From positions 1,098,322 to 1,162,321 of the forward strand of contig CAVWRJ010000008.1 in the NCBI GenBank assembly GCA_963757335.1: a stretch of 64,000 nucleotides of DNA, given 5' to 3'. Position numbers and translations under genes: made by a program. The notes beneath the pieces are model-generated. The model did no database searches and had not been told where the DNA came from. It was given only the letters and a program-made list of their open reading frames with translations. Origin of the DNA: DASQPA01 sp963757335. Lineage in GTDB: Bacteria > Acidobacteriota > Thermoanaerobaculia > Multivoradales > UBA5704. Shown here piece by piece: positions 41,128 through 52,400 of this stretch (position 1 is the first letter of the stretch; every line of letters starts with the position of its first letter).

Positions 41128-41328
41128 TTGCACGCCACCTGCCCCACGCTTCGCCATTCGTTCGCCACCCATCTGCTCCAAGCCGGCTATGACATCCGCA
41201 CCGTCCAGGAGCTCCTGGGCCATCGGAGCGTCAAGACGACGATGATCTACACCCACGTGCTGAATCGCGGCGGCCGCTGCAGAGCCCCGTGCCCACTTCG
41301 AGCACACCCTGGCGGTGTGTCGCCTTAA
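41128..41328 (+). pseudogene. intI: Integron-type tyrosine recombinase, C-terminal fragment
   Basis: About 55 residues match the end of integron integrases: TLRHSFATHLLQAGYDIRT, VQELLGHRSVKTTMIYTHV and LNRGG. The box II HxxR and the nucleophilic Tyr (MIYTHV) are present; the N-terminal core-binding domain, the IntI-specific extra helix and the first catalytic Arg are absent. The sequence after LNRGGR loses similarity. XerC/D tails are alike, but GYDIRTVQELLGH with TTMIYTHVLNRGG is typical of IntI. It lies among cassette-like genes and near attC-like sites, so the local integron has probably lost its own integrase. Confidence 0.75.
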
Positions 41329-41378
41329 CTCGAGTCTAGGGCGTCGCTCTACGCCCAGCGGACGCGATTCCGAGGAGC

Positions 41379-41732
41379 CTAGCAAGGTGGTGCGCACCTC
41401 GGGTCGTTGCAGCTACAGCAGTGCTTCACGCAATGAGTGTCTATCCAGCAGGTCTCGCAGCCCATGGGCAAGCATTGGAACTGGCAGCTTTGGGCGGCGG
41501 TCGGGCGTGGTGGGACGGCGGAGAGCAGACGGGGCAGGGCAAGCGGCTCCGCGGCGGCTGTGGCTGGCGTGAGCATGGCCGGCGGCACTAGCTGGAGTGC
41601 CGGCGCGGCGCAGGCGCTCGGCGTGACCGGGGTGCTGGGGACGGTCAACTCGGCGGCCGGCGCCGCGGCGGCGAGCCAGCCGGCGAGCACCAGCGTTGCG
41701 AGGGCAAGAACAGCATTCTGTCGATGATACAT
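41379..41732 (-). CDS. Exported Cys-rich small protein
   Basis: 117 residues with a perfect AAAGGAGGT ribosome site 6 bases before the ATG at 41732. Residues 1-27 form a signal peptide (Arg/His n-region, ALATLVLAGWLAAAAPA core, A-x-A cleavage near AAAAPAAE). A Pro/Thr/Ala-rich middle follows, then a tail of about 37 residues with ten cysteines: QSCQFQCLPMGCETCW, HCVKHCCSC and CAPPC spacings. The tail could fold through disulfides or bind metal. I recognise no family. No maturation, transport or immunity genes adjoin it, so a secreted structural, metal-binding or toxin-like role are all open. Confidence 0.7.
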   Translation of the reverse strand: MYHRQNAVLALATLVLAGWLAAAAPAAELTVPSTPVTPSACAAPALQLVPPAMLTPATAAAEPLALPRLLSAVPPRPTAAQSCQFQCLPMGCETCWIDTHCVKHCCSCNDPRCAPPC

Positions 41733-41885
41733 AGAGACCTCCTTTCATAAGGTAGAGTGCTCTTCGGGCCGCCGATCGCGCTTTCGCGCGCCGCCCGGCC
41801 GGGCGAGGGTCGCCACGAGCGCCGCCAAGAGTGCGTCGTTGCACCGCCAAGGTGTCCTCGGTGTGTCCTTGGGCCTGCATCTGTC

Positions 41886-41898
41886 GTACACTGTATAC
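41886..41898 (+). promoter_or_regulatory. Possible operator of the orphan antitoxin
   Basis: GTACACTGTATAC, with near-symmetric GTA-TAC ends, directly precedes the ATG at 41899. Ribbon-helix-helix antitoxins normally repress their own promoters from such sites. Inferred from position and symmetry only. Confidence 0.35.
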
Positions 41899-42135
41899 AT
41901 GCGTACCACGACCTTAATGATCCGCACGGACGAAGGTTTGCGCAAGGCCCTTCAGAAGCGGGCGGAGGTCCAGGGCAAGACCGTCTCTGAGCTCGCCCGG
42001 GAGATCCTGACCGAGGCTGTCTCCGAGCGTCCCTTGGCGGAGAGCGTCGGACACTTGCGCGGGCAGTTGGATCTCTCGTCCGGCGATTCCGACCCGTGGC
42101 GCCAGCAGCTCAGGGAACGGAACTGGCGGCGTTGA
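41899..42135 (+). CDS. Ribbon-helix-helix antitoxin (CopG/Arc-like)
   Basis: 78 residues from the ATG at 41899. RTTTLMIRTDEGLRKALQKRAEVQGKTVSELAREILTEAV is a ribbon-helix-helix DNA-binding domain; the tail PWRQQLRERNWRR is the toxin-binding extension usual in VapB-type antitoxins. An earlier in-frame start at 41842 adds unrelated residues. A palindromic GTACACTGTATAC lies directly upstream (41886-41898) and may be the operator. Its stop overlaps the start of a truncated PIN toxin, so it is now an orphan. Confidence 0.82.
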   Translation: MRTTTLMIRTDEGLRKALQKRAEVQGKTVSELAREILTEAVSERPLAESVGHLRGQLDLSSGDSDPWRQQLRERNWRR

Positions 42136-42221
42136 GAGCCTGGCTCCTCGACACGGGTCCTCTGGTTTCACGGTCTTTCGCTGCTCCCGCGGCCAGCATT
42201 TTTCCCTGGTCCTTGATCTAA
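42132..42221 (+). pseudogene. VapC-like PIN toxin, N-terminal stub
   Basis: A TTG start overlapping the antitoxin TGA reads LRAWLLDTGPLV, the canonical first strand of a PIN-domain toxin with its catalytic Asp, and then leaves the family (SRSFAAPAAS) and stops at 42219-42221 after 29 codons. The stop lies within ATCTAAC (42216-42222), an R''-like core, and a GTTAGGC R' core follows at 42280-42286, so the toxin was cut at a cassette junction. Confidence 0.65.
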
Positions 42222-42286
42222 CCTGACCCTGCACGGAAGATTCGAACGCCGCGCCGCCGCCGCTGACGCGCGCCACAGCGTTAGGC
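42216..42286 (+). other. attC-like site (weak) before the DHFR-like gene
   Basis: R'' ATCTAAC (42216-42222) and R' GTTAGGC (42280-42286) fit the core consensus and spacing (71 bases), but I see no convincing inner stem; the centre is GCC/GCG-rich. It lies 18 bases before the ATG of the next gene, as a cassette junction would. Confidence 0.35.
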
Positions 42287-42304
42287 GTCCATCGAAAGGA
42301 AGGT

Positions 42305-42976
42305 ATGAAAATGACACGAGTCCGAGTTGAATGCTTTACGATCTCGCTTGACGGATACGGAGCGGGTCCGAATCAGGACATCAAGAATCCGCTCGGCCTG
42401 GGCGGGACAGATCTGCACCAGTGGCTAGTCCCGACACGCACGTTCCAACGGACCCTATTTGGCGCCGACGGCGGCACCACGGGGATCGATGACGACTTCG
42501 CTGCGCGGGGCTTCAAGAACGTTGGCGCCTGGATTCTCGGAAGAAACATGTTCGGACCGATTCGCGGTTCCTGGCCCGACATGAACTGGAAAGGCTGGTG
42601 GGGGGACAACCCACCCTATCACGTTCCAACTTTCATCTTGACTCATCACGCGCGAGCGCCCCTCCAGATGGAAGGCGGAACGACATTCTACTTCGTCACC
42701 GGCGGTATTCACGAGGCGCTGGACCGGGCGCGCGACGCAGCGAACGGAATGGATGTGCGCATTGGCGGCGGACCTAACACGATCCAGCAATATCTTCGTA
42801 CGGGCCTCATCGATGAGCTGCACATCGCGATCTCGCCGGTCCTGCTGGGCGAGGGAGAGCGACTGTTCGAGGGGGTTAACGTCCGCGCTCTGGGATACGA
42901 ATGCGTTCAGTTCGTCGCATCGGAGAAAGCCACCCATGTGGTACTCCGGCGCCAAGGGCAACGAACACTGGAATAA
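42305..42976 (+). CDS. Dihydrofolate reductase / RibD C-terminal family protein
   Basis: 223 residues with an AAGGAAGG ribosome site just upstream of ATG 42305 (a second ATG follows 2 codons later). The fold is shown by the start VRVECFTISLDGYGAG, the mid-block GAWILGRNMFG, WPD, YFVTGGIHEALDRARDAANGMDVRIGGGPNTIQQYL (nucleotide-binding Gly-rich loop) and IDELHIAISPVLLGEGERLF. Members are NADPH-dependent reductases of uncertain substrate, not classical DHFR; the trimethoprim-resistance role of DHFR cassettes should not be assumed. It lies next to a DinB gene 12 bases downstream, probably in one transcript. Confidence 0.88.
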   Translation: MKMTRVRVECFTISLDGYGAGPNQDIKNPLGLGGTDLHQWLVPTRTFQRTLFGADGGTTGIDDDFAARGFKNVGAWILGRNMFGPIRGSWPDMNWKGWWGDNPPYHVPTFILTHHARAPLQMEGGTTFYFVTGGIHEALDRARDAANGMDVRIGGGPNTIQQYLRTGLIDELHIAISPVLLGEGERLFEGVNVRALGYECVQFVASEKATHVVLRRQGQRTLE

Positions 42977-42988
42977 AAGGAGAAGGCG

Positions 42989-43429
<441 letters not shown>

Positions 43430-43491
43430 CCGCAGGTACCCTGAACGGCCGAGCTCCGCGAGCCCTACGCCATGCGGCAACGCCGGGGCGC

Positions 43492-46400
43492 TCAGGCCTC
43501 GTCCAGCTCGGCGAGCAGGTTCGCGAGGTCGTCGGCCTCGAGATCGGCGTAGGTGAAGTCGCCCGGCGTATAGGCGGTCCCGGCGGCGCGGCAGTGAGCG
43601 AGGAGCTCCCGCAGACTCGCGGCATAGGCGGCGGCGAGGCGCTCGATCGTCCCGCGGTCGCAGAGGTCGGCGCTGTAGCCCCAGTCGACCCGCAGGCGTC
43701 CGGAGACGACGAGCAGGGAGACCGCGAGGGCGTGCGGGCGCCGCTGGCGCGGGCTCTGCGCGGCGCCGCTCGGCGCCGCGGCGGGGGCGAACAGGCCGCC
43801 CGCGAAGCTGCCGTCGAACTCGCCTAAGTAGTTGAAGCTCACTCTCGGGGCGGGCAGCGCGGCGAGGAGGGCCGCCGCCTCGCCGCCGCGCAGGTAGCGC
43901 AGCACGCCATAGCCGAAGCCGCGGTCGGGGATGGCGCGGAGCTGCTCCTTGACCGACAGCAGGAGGGCGCCCGGCGCCGTGCTCTCGACCGCCAGGGCCA
44001 CCGGGAAGAGGGTGGTGAACCAGCCCACGGTGCGCGACAGGTCGACCGCGGGGATGACCTCCTCCCGGCCGTGCCCTTCGAGGTCGATCCACAGCGCGCC
44101 GCCCGGCCGGGCGAGGGTCGCCGCGAGCGCTGCCAGGAGCGCGTCGTTGACCTGCGTGCCGTAGGCCGACGGCAGCTCGGTCAACAGGGCGCGGGTCTCC
44201 GCCTCGTCGAGCTCGACCGTCACCGTCCGCGACGAGGCGACGAGGCCGGTGGCAGCGGTGGGGGAGAGCGGCGCTCCGGGAGCGAAGGAATCGAATGGGT
44301 CGGTCCTCCCGGCCGGCTCGGCCCGCTCGGCCCGCTCGAATACCAGCCGGTCGAAGGGCAGCCGGGCGAGCGCCGTCCAGTGTCCGAGCTCGCGCTCGAC
44401 CGCCTCCGGCGAGAGGCTCTGGGCGTAGGCGTCGAGCCGCTCGGCCCAATCCTGAAACGAGGTGGTCTTCGCCGGCAGGCGAAGGGCGGCGGGCCCTCCC
44501 GCGGCGACCTGCCGGCAGGCCGTCTCCAGGTCCTCGAGCAGGATGCGCCACGAGACGCCGTCGACCGCCAGATGATGGAGGACGAGGAGGAGCCGAGCCT
44601 CTCCCGCGAGCTGGTACCAGACGAACCGGAGCAGCGGTCCGCGCGCGAGGTCGAGGCTGGCGTGCGCGGCGTCGGCCGAGGCACCCAGGGCGCGCTCGGC
44701 GTCGGCGGGCGCCAGGGCCGCGAGGTCGACCCGCGGCAGGAAGAAGCCGGGCTCCGGCGGGGCGTTTTCCGCCCGCGGCAGGCCGCCGTTCTCCGCGGCC
44801 GGCGAGACGCGCAGCCGGAGCGCGTCGTGGTGGCGGACGAGCGCGCCCAAGGCGCTCTCGGCCACCCGCGGCCCCACCTCCCGCACGGCGAGGAGCAGCG
44901 CCTGGTTGAAGTGGTGCGGATCGGCGAGGTCCTGGCCGAAGAACCAGCGCTGGATGGGGGTGAGCGGCAGCGGTCCCGTGACCGGTCCCTGGCTCGCCAA
45001 GACCTCGGCGCCGGTCCCGGCGGTACCGGCGGCCAGGGCGAGCCGGGCCACGGTCTGCTGCTCGAAGAGCTGGCGCGGCGTGATGTGGTAGCCGGCCCGC
45101 GCGGCGCGGGCGACGATCTGGATCGAGAGGATCGAGTTGCCGCCGAGCTCGAAGAAATTGTCGTGCACAGAGATCTCGCGCCCCAGCCGCCCGCTCCCCA
45201 GCACCTCGGCCCAGATGCCCGCGAAGAGCGCCTCGACGGGGTTGCGCGGCGCCACGAAGCCGCCGCCCTCCGCCAGGCCCGGCTCGATCGCCAGGAGCGC
45301 CCGGCGGTCGAGCTTGCCGTTGGCGTTAAGCGGCATCGCCGCAAGGAGCACGAAGACGTTGGGGATCATCGGCTCCGGCAGCCGCGCGGCGAGGAAGGCG
45401 CGGAGGTCGTCCCGGAGCTCGGGGTCGAGCGGGTTGAGCGGGTCGAGCGGGTCCGGGCTGGCGTCGCGGCGGGCGCGGCGGGTCAGGTAGGCGACGAGGC
45501 CGCCGCCGCCGGGGAGCTCGGGGCGGAGCATCACGACGACGTCGGCGACCGCCGGATGCGCGGCGAGCACCGCCTCGACCTCCCCCAGCTCGATGCGCAC
45601 GCCGCGGACCTTCACCTGATGGTCGAGGCGGCCGAGGTAGTCGAGGCTGCCGTCGGCCAGGAAGCGGGCGAGGTCGCCGGTCCGGTAGAGCCGCCCGCCG
45701 GGACCGCCGGGACCGCCGGGGCCGCCGGAGACACCCGAGAGCGGATCGGGCACGAAACGCTCCGCCGTCAGGTTCGGCCGCCGCCAGTAGCCGCGCCCCG
45801 GCGCCAGACCGCCGATCGCGAGCTCGCCCGCAGCGCCGACGGGGACGGGCCGGAGAGACGGGTCGAGCAGCCGGATCTCGACGCCCGAGATCGGCCGCCC
45901 GATGGGCACGCTCCCCCCCCCTCCCCTAAGCCGTCGCCCGCTCCCTCGCGAAGGTGCTGGGAACAATCCTGGAAGGTGACCTCGATCGCCGCCTCGGTGG
46001 GGCCGTAAAGGTTCCAGAACGGCGCCGGATTGCGCTCGGCGAGGCGGCGCACCAGCTCCCGTGGCAGCGCCTCGCCGCTCGCGAAGACGCGGCGGAGCGA
46101 GGTGCAGGCCTCGACGCCCGGCGCGGCGACGAAGGCCTGCAGCATCGACGGCACGAAGTGGACGTTGGTAATCCGCTCCTCGGCGACGAGGCGGGCGAGA
46201 TAGGCCGCATCCTGGTGGCCTCCCGGCCGGGCGAGGACCAGCCGCGCCCCGGCGAGGAGCGGCCAGAAGAGCTCCCAGACCGAGACGTCGAAGGAGATCG
46301 GCGTCTTCTGCAGCACCCGGTCCTCGCCCGTCAGGCCGAACGCCTGCTGCATCCAGAGCAGCCGGTTGACGACGGCGCGGTGGCTGTTCATCGCCCCCTT

Positions 46401-49400
46401 GGGCCTACCCGTCGAGCCCGAGGTGTAGATCACGTAGGCGAGGTCGTCGGGATCGGCGGCCGGGAGCCGCGGGCCGGACCGCTCCGGCCCCGCGGCGAGG
46501 AGTGCTTCGAGGTCGATCTCGATCTCGACGATCGCCGTGATCGCGGCGATCGCCGCGACCGCCGCACCCTGCCGCGGCAGGGCGCGCGCCGCGGCACCGT
46601 GGGTCAGGAGCACACCGACCGCGGCGTCCTCGACCATGTAGGCCAGCCGCTCGGCGGGGTACGCCGGGTCGAGCGGCACGTAGGCGGCACCCGCGGCGAG
46701 GATGGCGACGAGCCCGACCACCAGCCCGAGGGAGCGCTCGGCGCAGAGGCCCACGAGGACGCCGGGGCCGACGCCTTTGCCGGCGAGCTGCCGCGCCAGC
46801 CGCTCCGCCGCGTCGCCGAGCTGCCGATAGGTGAGCTCGTCGCCCGCCAGAGAGACCGCGACCGCGCCGGGCGTGCGCTCGATCTGCGCCGCGATCAGCC
46901 CGTAGAGGGTGGCCCCCGCGATCGTCCCCGCGATCGTCCCCGTGAGCTCCGCGGGCAAGGCCGGGGTGTCGTTCCACTCGCGGAGCTGCTGCCGCTCGGC
47001 GGCGGAGAGGAGCGGCAGGTCGTCAAGGCGGCGCCCAGCCGCCGCGTCGGCGTCAAGATGGCGCCCGGCCGCCGCATCGCCGGCGAGATCGACGACGACG
47101 CCCGCGAGGAGGGCGGCGAACCGCTCGGCGAGGCGGGCGATGGTCGCCCGGTCGAAGAGATCGGTGGCGTACTCCCAGTAGCCTATGGCGCCAACGTCGC
47201 CAACGTCGCCAACGTCCGCCTCGACGACGCTCAAGGTCAAGTCGAGCTTCGCGGCGCGGCCGGCGAGCCGCAGGGGCTCCAAGGTCAGGCCGGGCAGGGT
47301 GAGGGCGCCCAAGGGGGCGTTCTGGAGGGCGAGCATCACCTGGACTACGGCTGAGCGGGCGAGGTCGCGCGTCGGCGCCAGCGCCTCGACCAGCTTCTCG
47401 AACGGCAGCTCCTGATGGGCGTAGGCGGTGAGCGCCGTCTCCCGCAGCCGCTGCAGGAGGGTCGCCAGGGTGTCGTCCGCGGCGATCTCGCCGCGGAGCA
47501 CGAGGTTGTTGACGAAGAGGCCGATCAGCCCAAAGGTCTCGCCGCGCGTGCGGCCGGCGATCGGCGAGCCCACTGCGAGGTCGCGCTGCCCGGTGAGGCG
47601 GTAGAGCAGCACGTCGAAGGCGGCTAAGAGGAGCATGTAGAGCGTCACCCCGGAGCGCCGCGCCGCCGCCCCGAGGCCGCTCCACAGCGCCGGCGGCAGG
47701 GCGAAGCCGGGCTCGGCGCCGCGGAAGCTCTGCCGGGCGGGGCGCGGCCGGTCGGCCGGCAGCTCTAGCGCCGCGGGCAGGCCGGCGAGGACGGCGCGCC
47801 AGTGGGCGATCTCGCCCGCCAGCACCTCCCCTGCCATCCATCGCCGTTGCCACGCCGCGTAGTCGGCGTACTGGATGGGCAGCGCCGCGAGCGGAGACGG
47901 CCGCCGGGCGACCGCCGCCGCGTAGAGCGCGCCGAGCTCGTGGACGAGGATGCCGATCGACCAGCCGTCGGAGACGATGTGGTGCATCGTCACCAGCAGC
48001 AGGTGATCGCCCGCCTCGCCTGCCTCGCCTACCTCGTGCGACCCGGACAGCCGTACGAGCGCGGTGCGCAGGAGCGGCCCGCGCGCCAGATCGAACGGGC
48101 GCTCCGCCTCCGCCATCGCCAGCGCGATGCCGGTCGCCATCCTCGCCGCCGCCGGCAGGGAACCGAGGTCGATGCACGAGAGCGCCGCGAGCGCCGCCGG
48201 AGACGGCGGGCCCACCCGCTGCCAGGCGCCGGCATCGCCGGCATCGCCGGTATCGCCGCCATGGCCGCCATCGCCGGTGACGAACGTCGTGCGCAGCGAC
48301 TCGTGGCGGCGGACGATCTCGCCGAACGCGCCGGCGAGCGCCGCGGCGTCCAAGGCGCCGCGGAGGCGGATCGCCACCGGCACGTTGTAGGCAGTGCCGC
48401 CGGGGGTGAGCCGATCGAGGAACCAGAGCCGCTCCTGGCCGAAGGAGAGCGGCAGCCCGCCTTCGGTGCGCTCGGCCGCCGGCCGGGCGACGAGCGGCGG
48501 CGCGGCGGCGCGAGCCGGAGCCGCCTCGGGGCGCTGGGCCTCCTCCACCAGCGCGGCGAGCGCCGCGATCGTCGGCGCCGCGAAGAGGGCAGCGACCGGC
48601 AGCTCGACCGCGAGGGCCTTCGCGAGCCGCGCCAGCACCTGCGTCGCGAGGAGCGAGTGGCCGCCCAAGGCGAAGAAGTCGTCGTCGATCGAGACGGCGT
48701 CGATCCCCAGCACCTCCGTCCAGATGTCCGCCAGCAGTTCCTCGATGGGCCCTAAGGGGCGCGGCGGAGACCCCTTGACGGCCGAGCCGGCGCCGGCGCC
48801 GCGGTCCTCGGCGCTCGGCGCGGGGAGCGCCCGGCGGTCGGCCTTGCCGCTGGGGGTGAGCGGCAGCGCCTTAAGGAGCACGAAGGCCGCCGGCACCATC
48901 GCCTCGGGGAGGCGCGCGGCGAGATGGCGGCGGAGCTCCGCCCGATCCAGCCCGGGCCCCGGCTCGGCCTGCGGCCGGGGCACGAGATAGGCGGCGAGGC
49001 CGCCGCCGGGGAGCTCGGGGCGGAGCATCACCACGACTTCGGCCACCGCCTTATGGGCGGCGAGCGCCGCCTCGACCTCCCCCAGCTCGATGCGCACGCC
49101 GCGGACCTTCACCTGATGGTCGAGGCGGCCGAGGTAGTCGAGGCTGCCTTCGGCCGAGAAGCGGGCGAGGTCGCCGGTCCGATAGAGCCGGCCGCCGGGG
49201 CCGCCGGGACCGCCGGGGCCGCCGGGGCTGCCGGAGAGGCCGGAGACACCCGAGAGCGGATCGGGCACGAAACGCTCCGCCGTCAGGTCCGGCCGCCGCC
49301 AGTAGCCGCGCCCCAGCGCCAGGCCGCCGATCGCGAGCTCGCCCGCAGCGCCGACGGGGACGGGCCGGAGCGACGGGTCGAGCAGGCGGATCTCGACGCC

Positions 49401-52400
49401 CGGGATCGGCCGCCCGATGGGCACGCTCCCCCCCCCTCCCCATCGCCGTCGCCCGCCCCTTGGCGACGGTGCTGGGAACAATCCTGGAAGGTGACGTCGA
49501 CCGCCGCCTCGGTGGGGCCGTAGAGGTTCCAGAGCGGCGCCGGATTGCGCTCGGCGAAGCGGCGCACCAGCTCCCGCGGCAGCGCCTCGCCGCTCGCCAC
49601 GACGCGGCGGAGCGAGGTGCAGGCCTCGACGCCCGGCGCGGCGACGAAGGCCTGCAGCATCGACGGCACGAAGTGGACGGTGGTGATCCGCTCCTCGGCG
49701 ATGAGGCGGGCGAGATAGGCCGCATCCTGGTGGCCGCCCGGCCGGGCGAGGACCAGCCGCGCCCCGGCGAGGAGCGGCCAGAAGAGCTCCCAGACCGAGA
49801 CGTCGAAGGAGATCGGCGTCTTCTGCAGCACCCGGTCCTCGCCCGTCAGGCCGAACGCCTGCTGCATCCAGAGCAGCCGGTTGACGACGGCGCGATGGCT
49901 GTTCATCGCCCCCTTGGGGCTACCCGTAGAGCCCGAGGTGTAGATCACGTAGGCGAGGTCGTCGGGATCGGCGGCCTTAAGCCGCAGGTCGGACCGGTCC
50001 GGCCCCGCGGCGAGGAGCGCTTCGAGGTCGATCTCGACGACAGCGGCACCGTGCAACGGCAGGGCGCGCGCCGCGTCGCCGTGGGTCAGGAGCACACCGA
50101 CCGCGGCGTCCTCGACCATGTAGGCCAGCCGCTCGGCGGGGTACGCCGGGTCGAGCGGCACGTAGGCGGCACCCGCGGCGAGGATGGCGACGAGCCCGAC
50201 CACCAGCCCGAGCGAGCGCTCGGCGCAGAGGCCCACGAGGACGCCGGGGCCGACCCCTTTGCCTCCGAGCTGCCGCGCCAGCCGCTCTGCCGCGTCGCCG
50301 AGCTGCCGGTAGGTGAGCTCGTCGCCCGCCAAAGAGACCGCGACCGCGCCGGGCGTGCGCTCGATCTGCGCCGCGATCAGCCCGTAGAGGGTGGTCCCCG
50401 CGACCGTCCCCGTGAGCTCCGCGCGTAAGGCCGGGGTGTCGTTCCACTCGCGGAGCTGCTGCCGCTCGGCGGCGGAGAGGAGGGGCAGGTCGTCAAGGCG
50501 GCGCCCAGCCGCCGCGTCGCCGGCCAGGTCGACGACGGCGCCCGCGAGGAGGGCGGCAAACCGCTCGGCCAGGCGGGCGATGGTCGCCCGGTCGAAGAGA
50601 TCGGTCGCGTACTCCCAGTAACCTATGGCGCCACCGTCGCCAACGTCGCCAACGTCGCCGCCGTCCGCCTCGACGAGGCTCAAGGTCAAGTCGAGCTTCG
50701 CGGCGCGGCCGGCGAGCCGCAGGGGCTCCAAGGTCAGGCCGGGGAGGGTGAGGGCGCCCAGGGGGGCGTTCTGCAGGGCGAGCATCACCTGGACGAGCGG
50801 CGAGCGGGCGAGGTCGCGCGCCGGCGCCAGCGCCTCGACCAGCTTCTCGAACGGCAGCTCCTGATGGGCATAGGCGGTGAGGGCCGTCTCGCGCAGCCGC
50901 GGCAGGAGGGTCGCCAGGGTGTCGTCCGCGGCGACCTCGGCGCGGAGCACGAGGGTGTTGACGAAGAGGCCGATCAGCCCAAAGGTCTCGCCGCGGGTGC
51001 GGCCGGCGATCGGCGAGCCCACCGCGAGGTCGCGCTGCCCGGTGAGGCGGTAGAGCAGCACGTCGAAGGCGGCGAGGAGGAGCATGTAGAGCGTCACCCC
51101 GGAGCGCCGCGCCGCCGCCCCGAGGCCGCTCCACAGCGCCGGCGGCAGGGCGAAGCCGGGCTCGGCGCCGCGGAAGCTCTGCCGGGCGGGGCGCGGCCGG
51201 TCGGCCGGCAGCTCGAGCGCCTCGGGCAGGCCGGCGAGGACGGCGCGCCAGTGGGCGATCTCGCCCGCCAGCACCTCCCCCGCCATCCATCGCCGCTGCC
51301 ACGCCGCGTAGTCGGCATACTGGATGGGCAGCGCCGCGAGCGGCGACGACCGCCGGGCGACCGCCGCCCTGTAGAGCGCGCCGAGCTCGTGGACGAGGAT
51401 GCCCATCGACCAGCCGTCGGAGACGATGTGGTGCATCGTCACCACGAGCAGGTGATCGACCGCCGACCGGCGCAGGAGGACGGTGCGGAAGAGCGGCCCG
51501 CGCGCCAGATCGAACGGCCGCTCTGCCTCGGCGACCGCCAGGGCGGCCTCGGCAGCATTGGCGGCATTGGCGGCGCCGGCCGCCGTCGCCGGCAGCCCGC
51601 CGAGGTCGATTTGCTGCAGCTCGGGAGCGGCCCCGGCGCCCGCCCGCTGGAACGGCGTGCCGCCGTTCGCCCCGTAGGTGGCGCCGAGGACCTCGTGGCG
51701 GCGGGCGATCTCGCGGAAGGCGGCGGCCAGGGCGGCGACCTCGAGCCTGCCGCGGAGGCGCACCGCGGCGGCGAGGTTGTAGGCGCTGCCGCCCGGGGCC
51801 AGGCGGTCGAGGAACCACAGGCGCTCCTGGGCGAAGGAGAGCGGCATAGGCGCGTCGAGCGGCCGCGGTGTCGGTAGGATCGGCGGCGGGATCGGCGCCC
51901 CGACCTCCATCGAAGCGCGCTCTCGGCGCGCCGTTTGAAGCCGCCGGGCGAGGCCGGCGACGGTCGGCGACTCGAAGAGCGCGCGAAGGGGGATCGGGGT
52001 GCCGAGAGCCTCGCGGAGCCGCGACACCAGCCTTGTCGCGAGGAGCGAATGGCCGCCGGTGGCGAAGAAGTCGTCGTCGAGGCCGACCCGCGGCAGCTTG
52101 AGGACCTCGCTCCACAGGCCGGCGACGAGCTCTTCCATTGGCGTCCGCGGGCCGACCGTCTCGCCGGCCCGCCACTCCGGCGCGGGCAGCCGCCGGAGGT
52201 CGAGCTTGCCATGGGAGGTCAGCGGCAGCTCCGGGAGCGCGACGAAGGCCGCCGGGACCATGTAGGCGGGAAGGCGGAGGGCGAGATGGGCGCGCAAGTC
52301 CGCGGCGAGCGCCGCGGCGTCGGGTAAATTCGCGGCGAGCGCCGCGGCATCGCCGGCATCCCGCCGCGGGACGACGTAGGCCACCAGCCGCGGGCCCTCG

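Larger units (their letters stand above)
45490..51460 (-). repeat. Direct repeat of two NRPS-3 half-modules (C + A core), about 2.4 kb each
   Basis: About 45490-48000 and 49000-51460 are nearly identical over long stretches (for example the block around GTGGTGCATCGTCACCA at 47980 and 51430, and the region around both G9 runs). Offsets of 3449-3515 show that only small insertions separate them. This marks a recent duplication that gave modules 3 and 4 nearly the same A and C cores but different T and downstream domains. Confidence 0.8.

Noticed and set aside
40635..41192. 185-codon plus-strand frame overlapping the DUF1801 gene
   Set aside because: Arg-rich shadow; the DUF1801 frame matches its family over the whole length.
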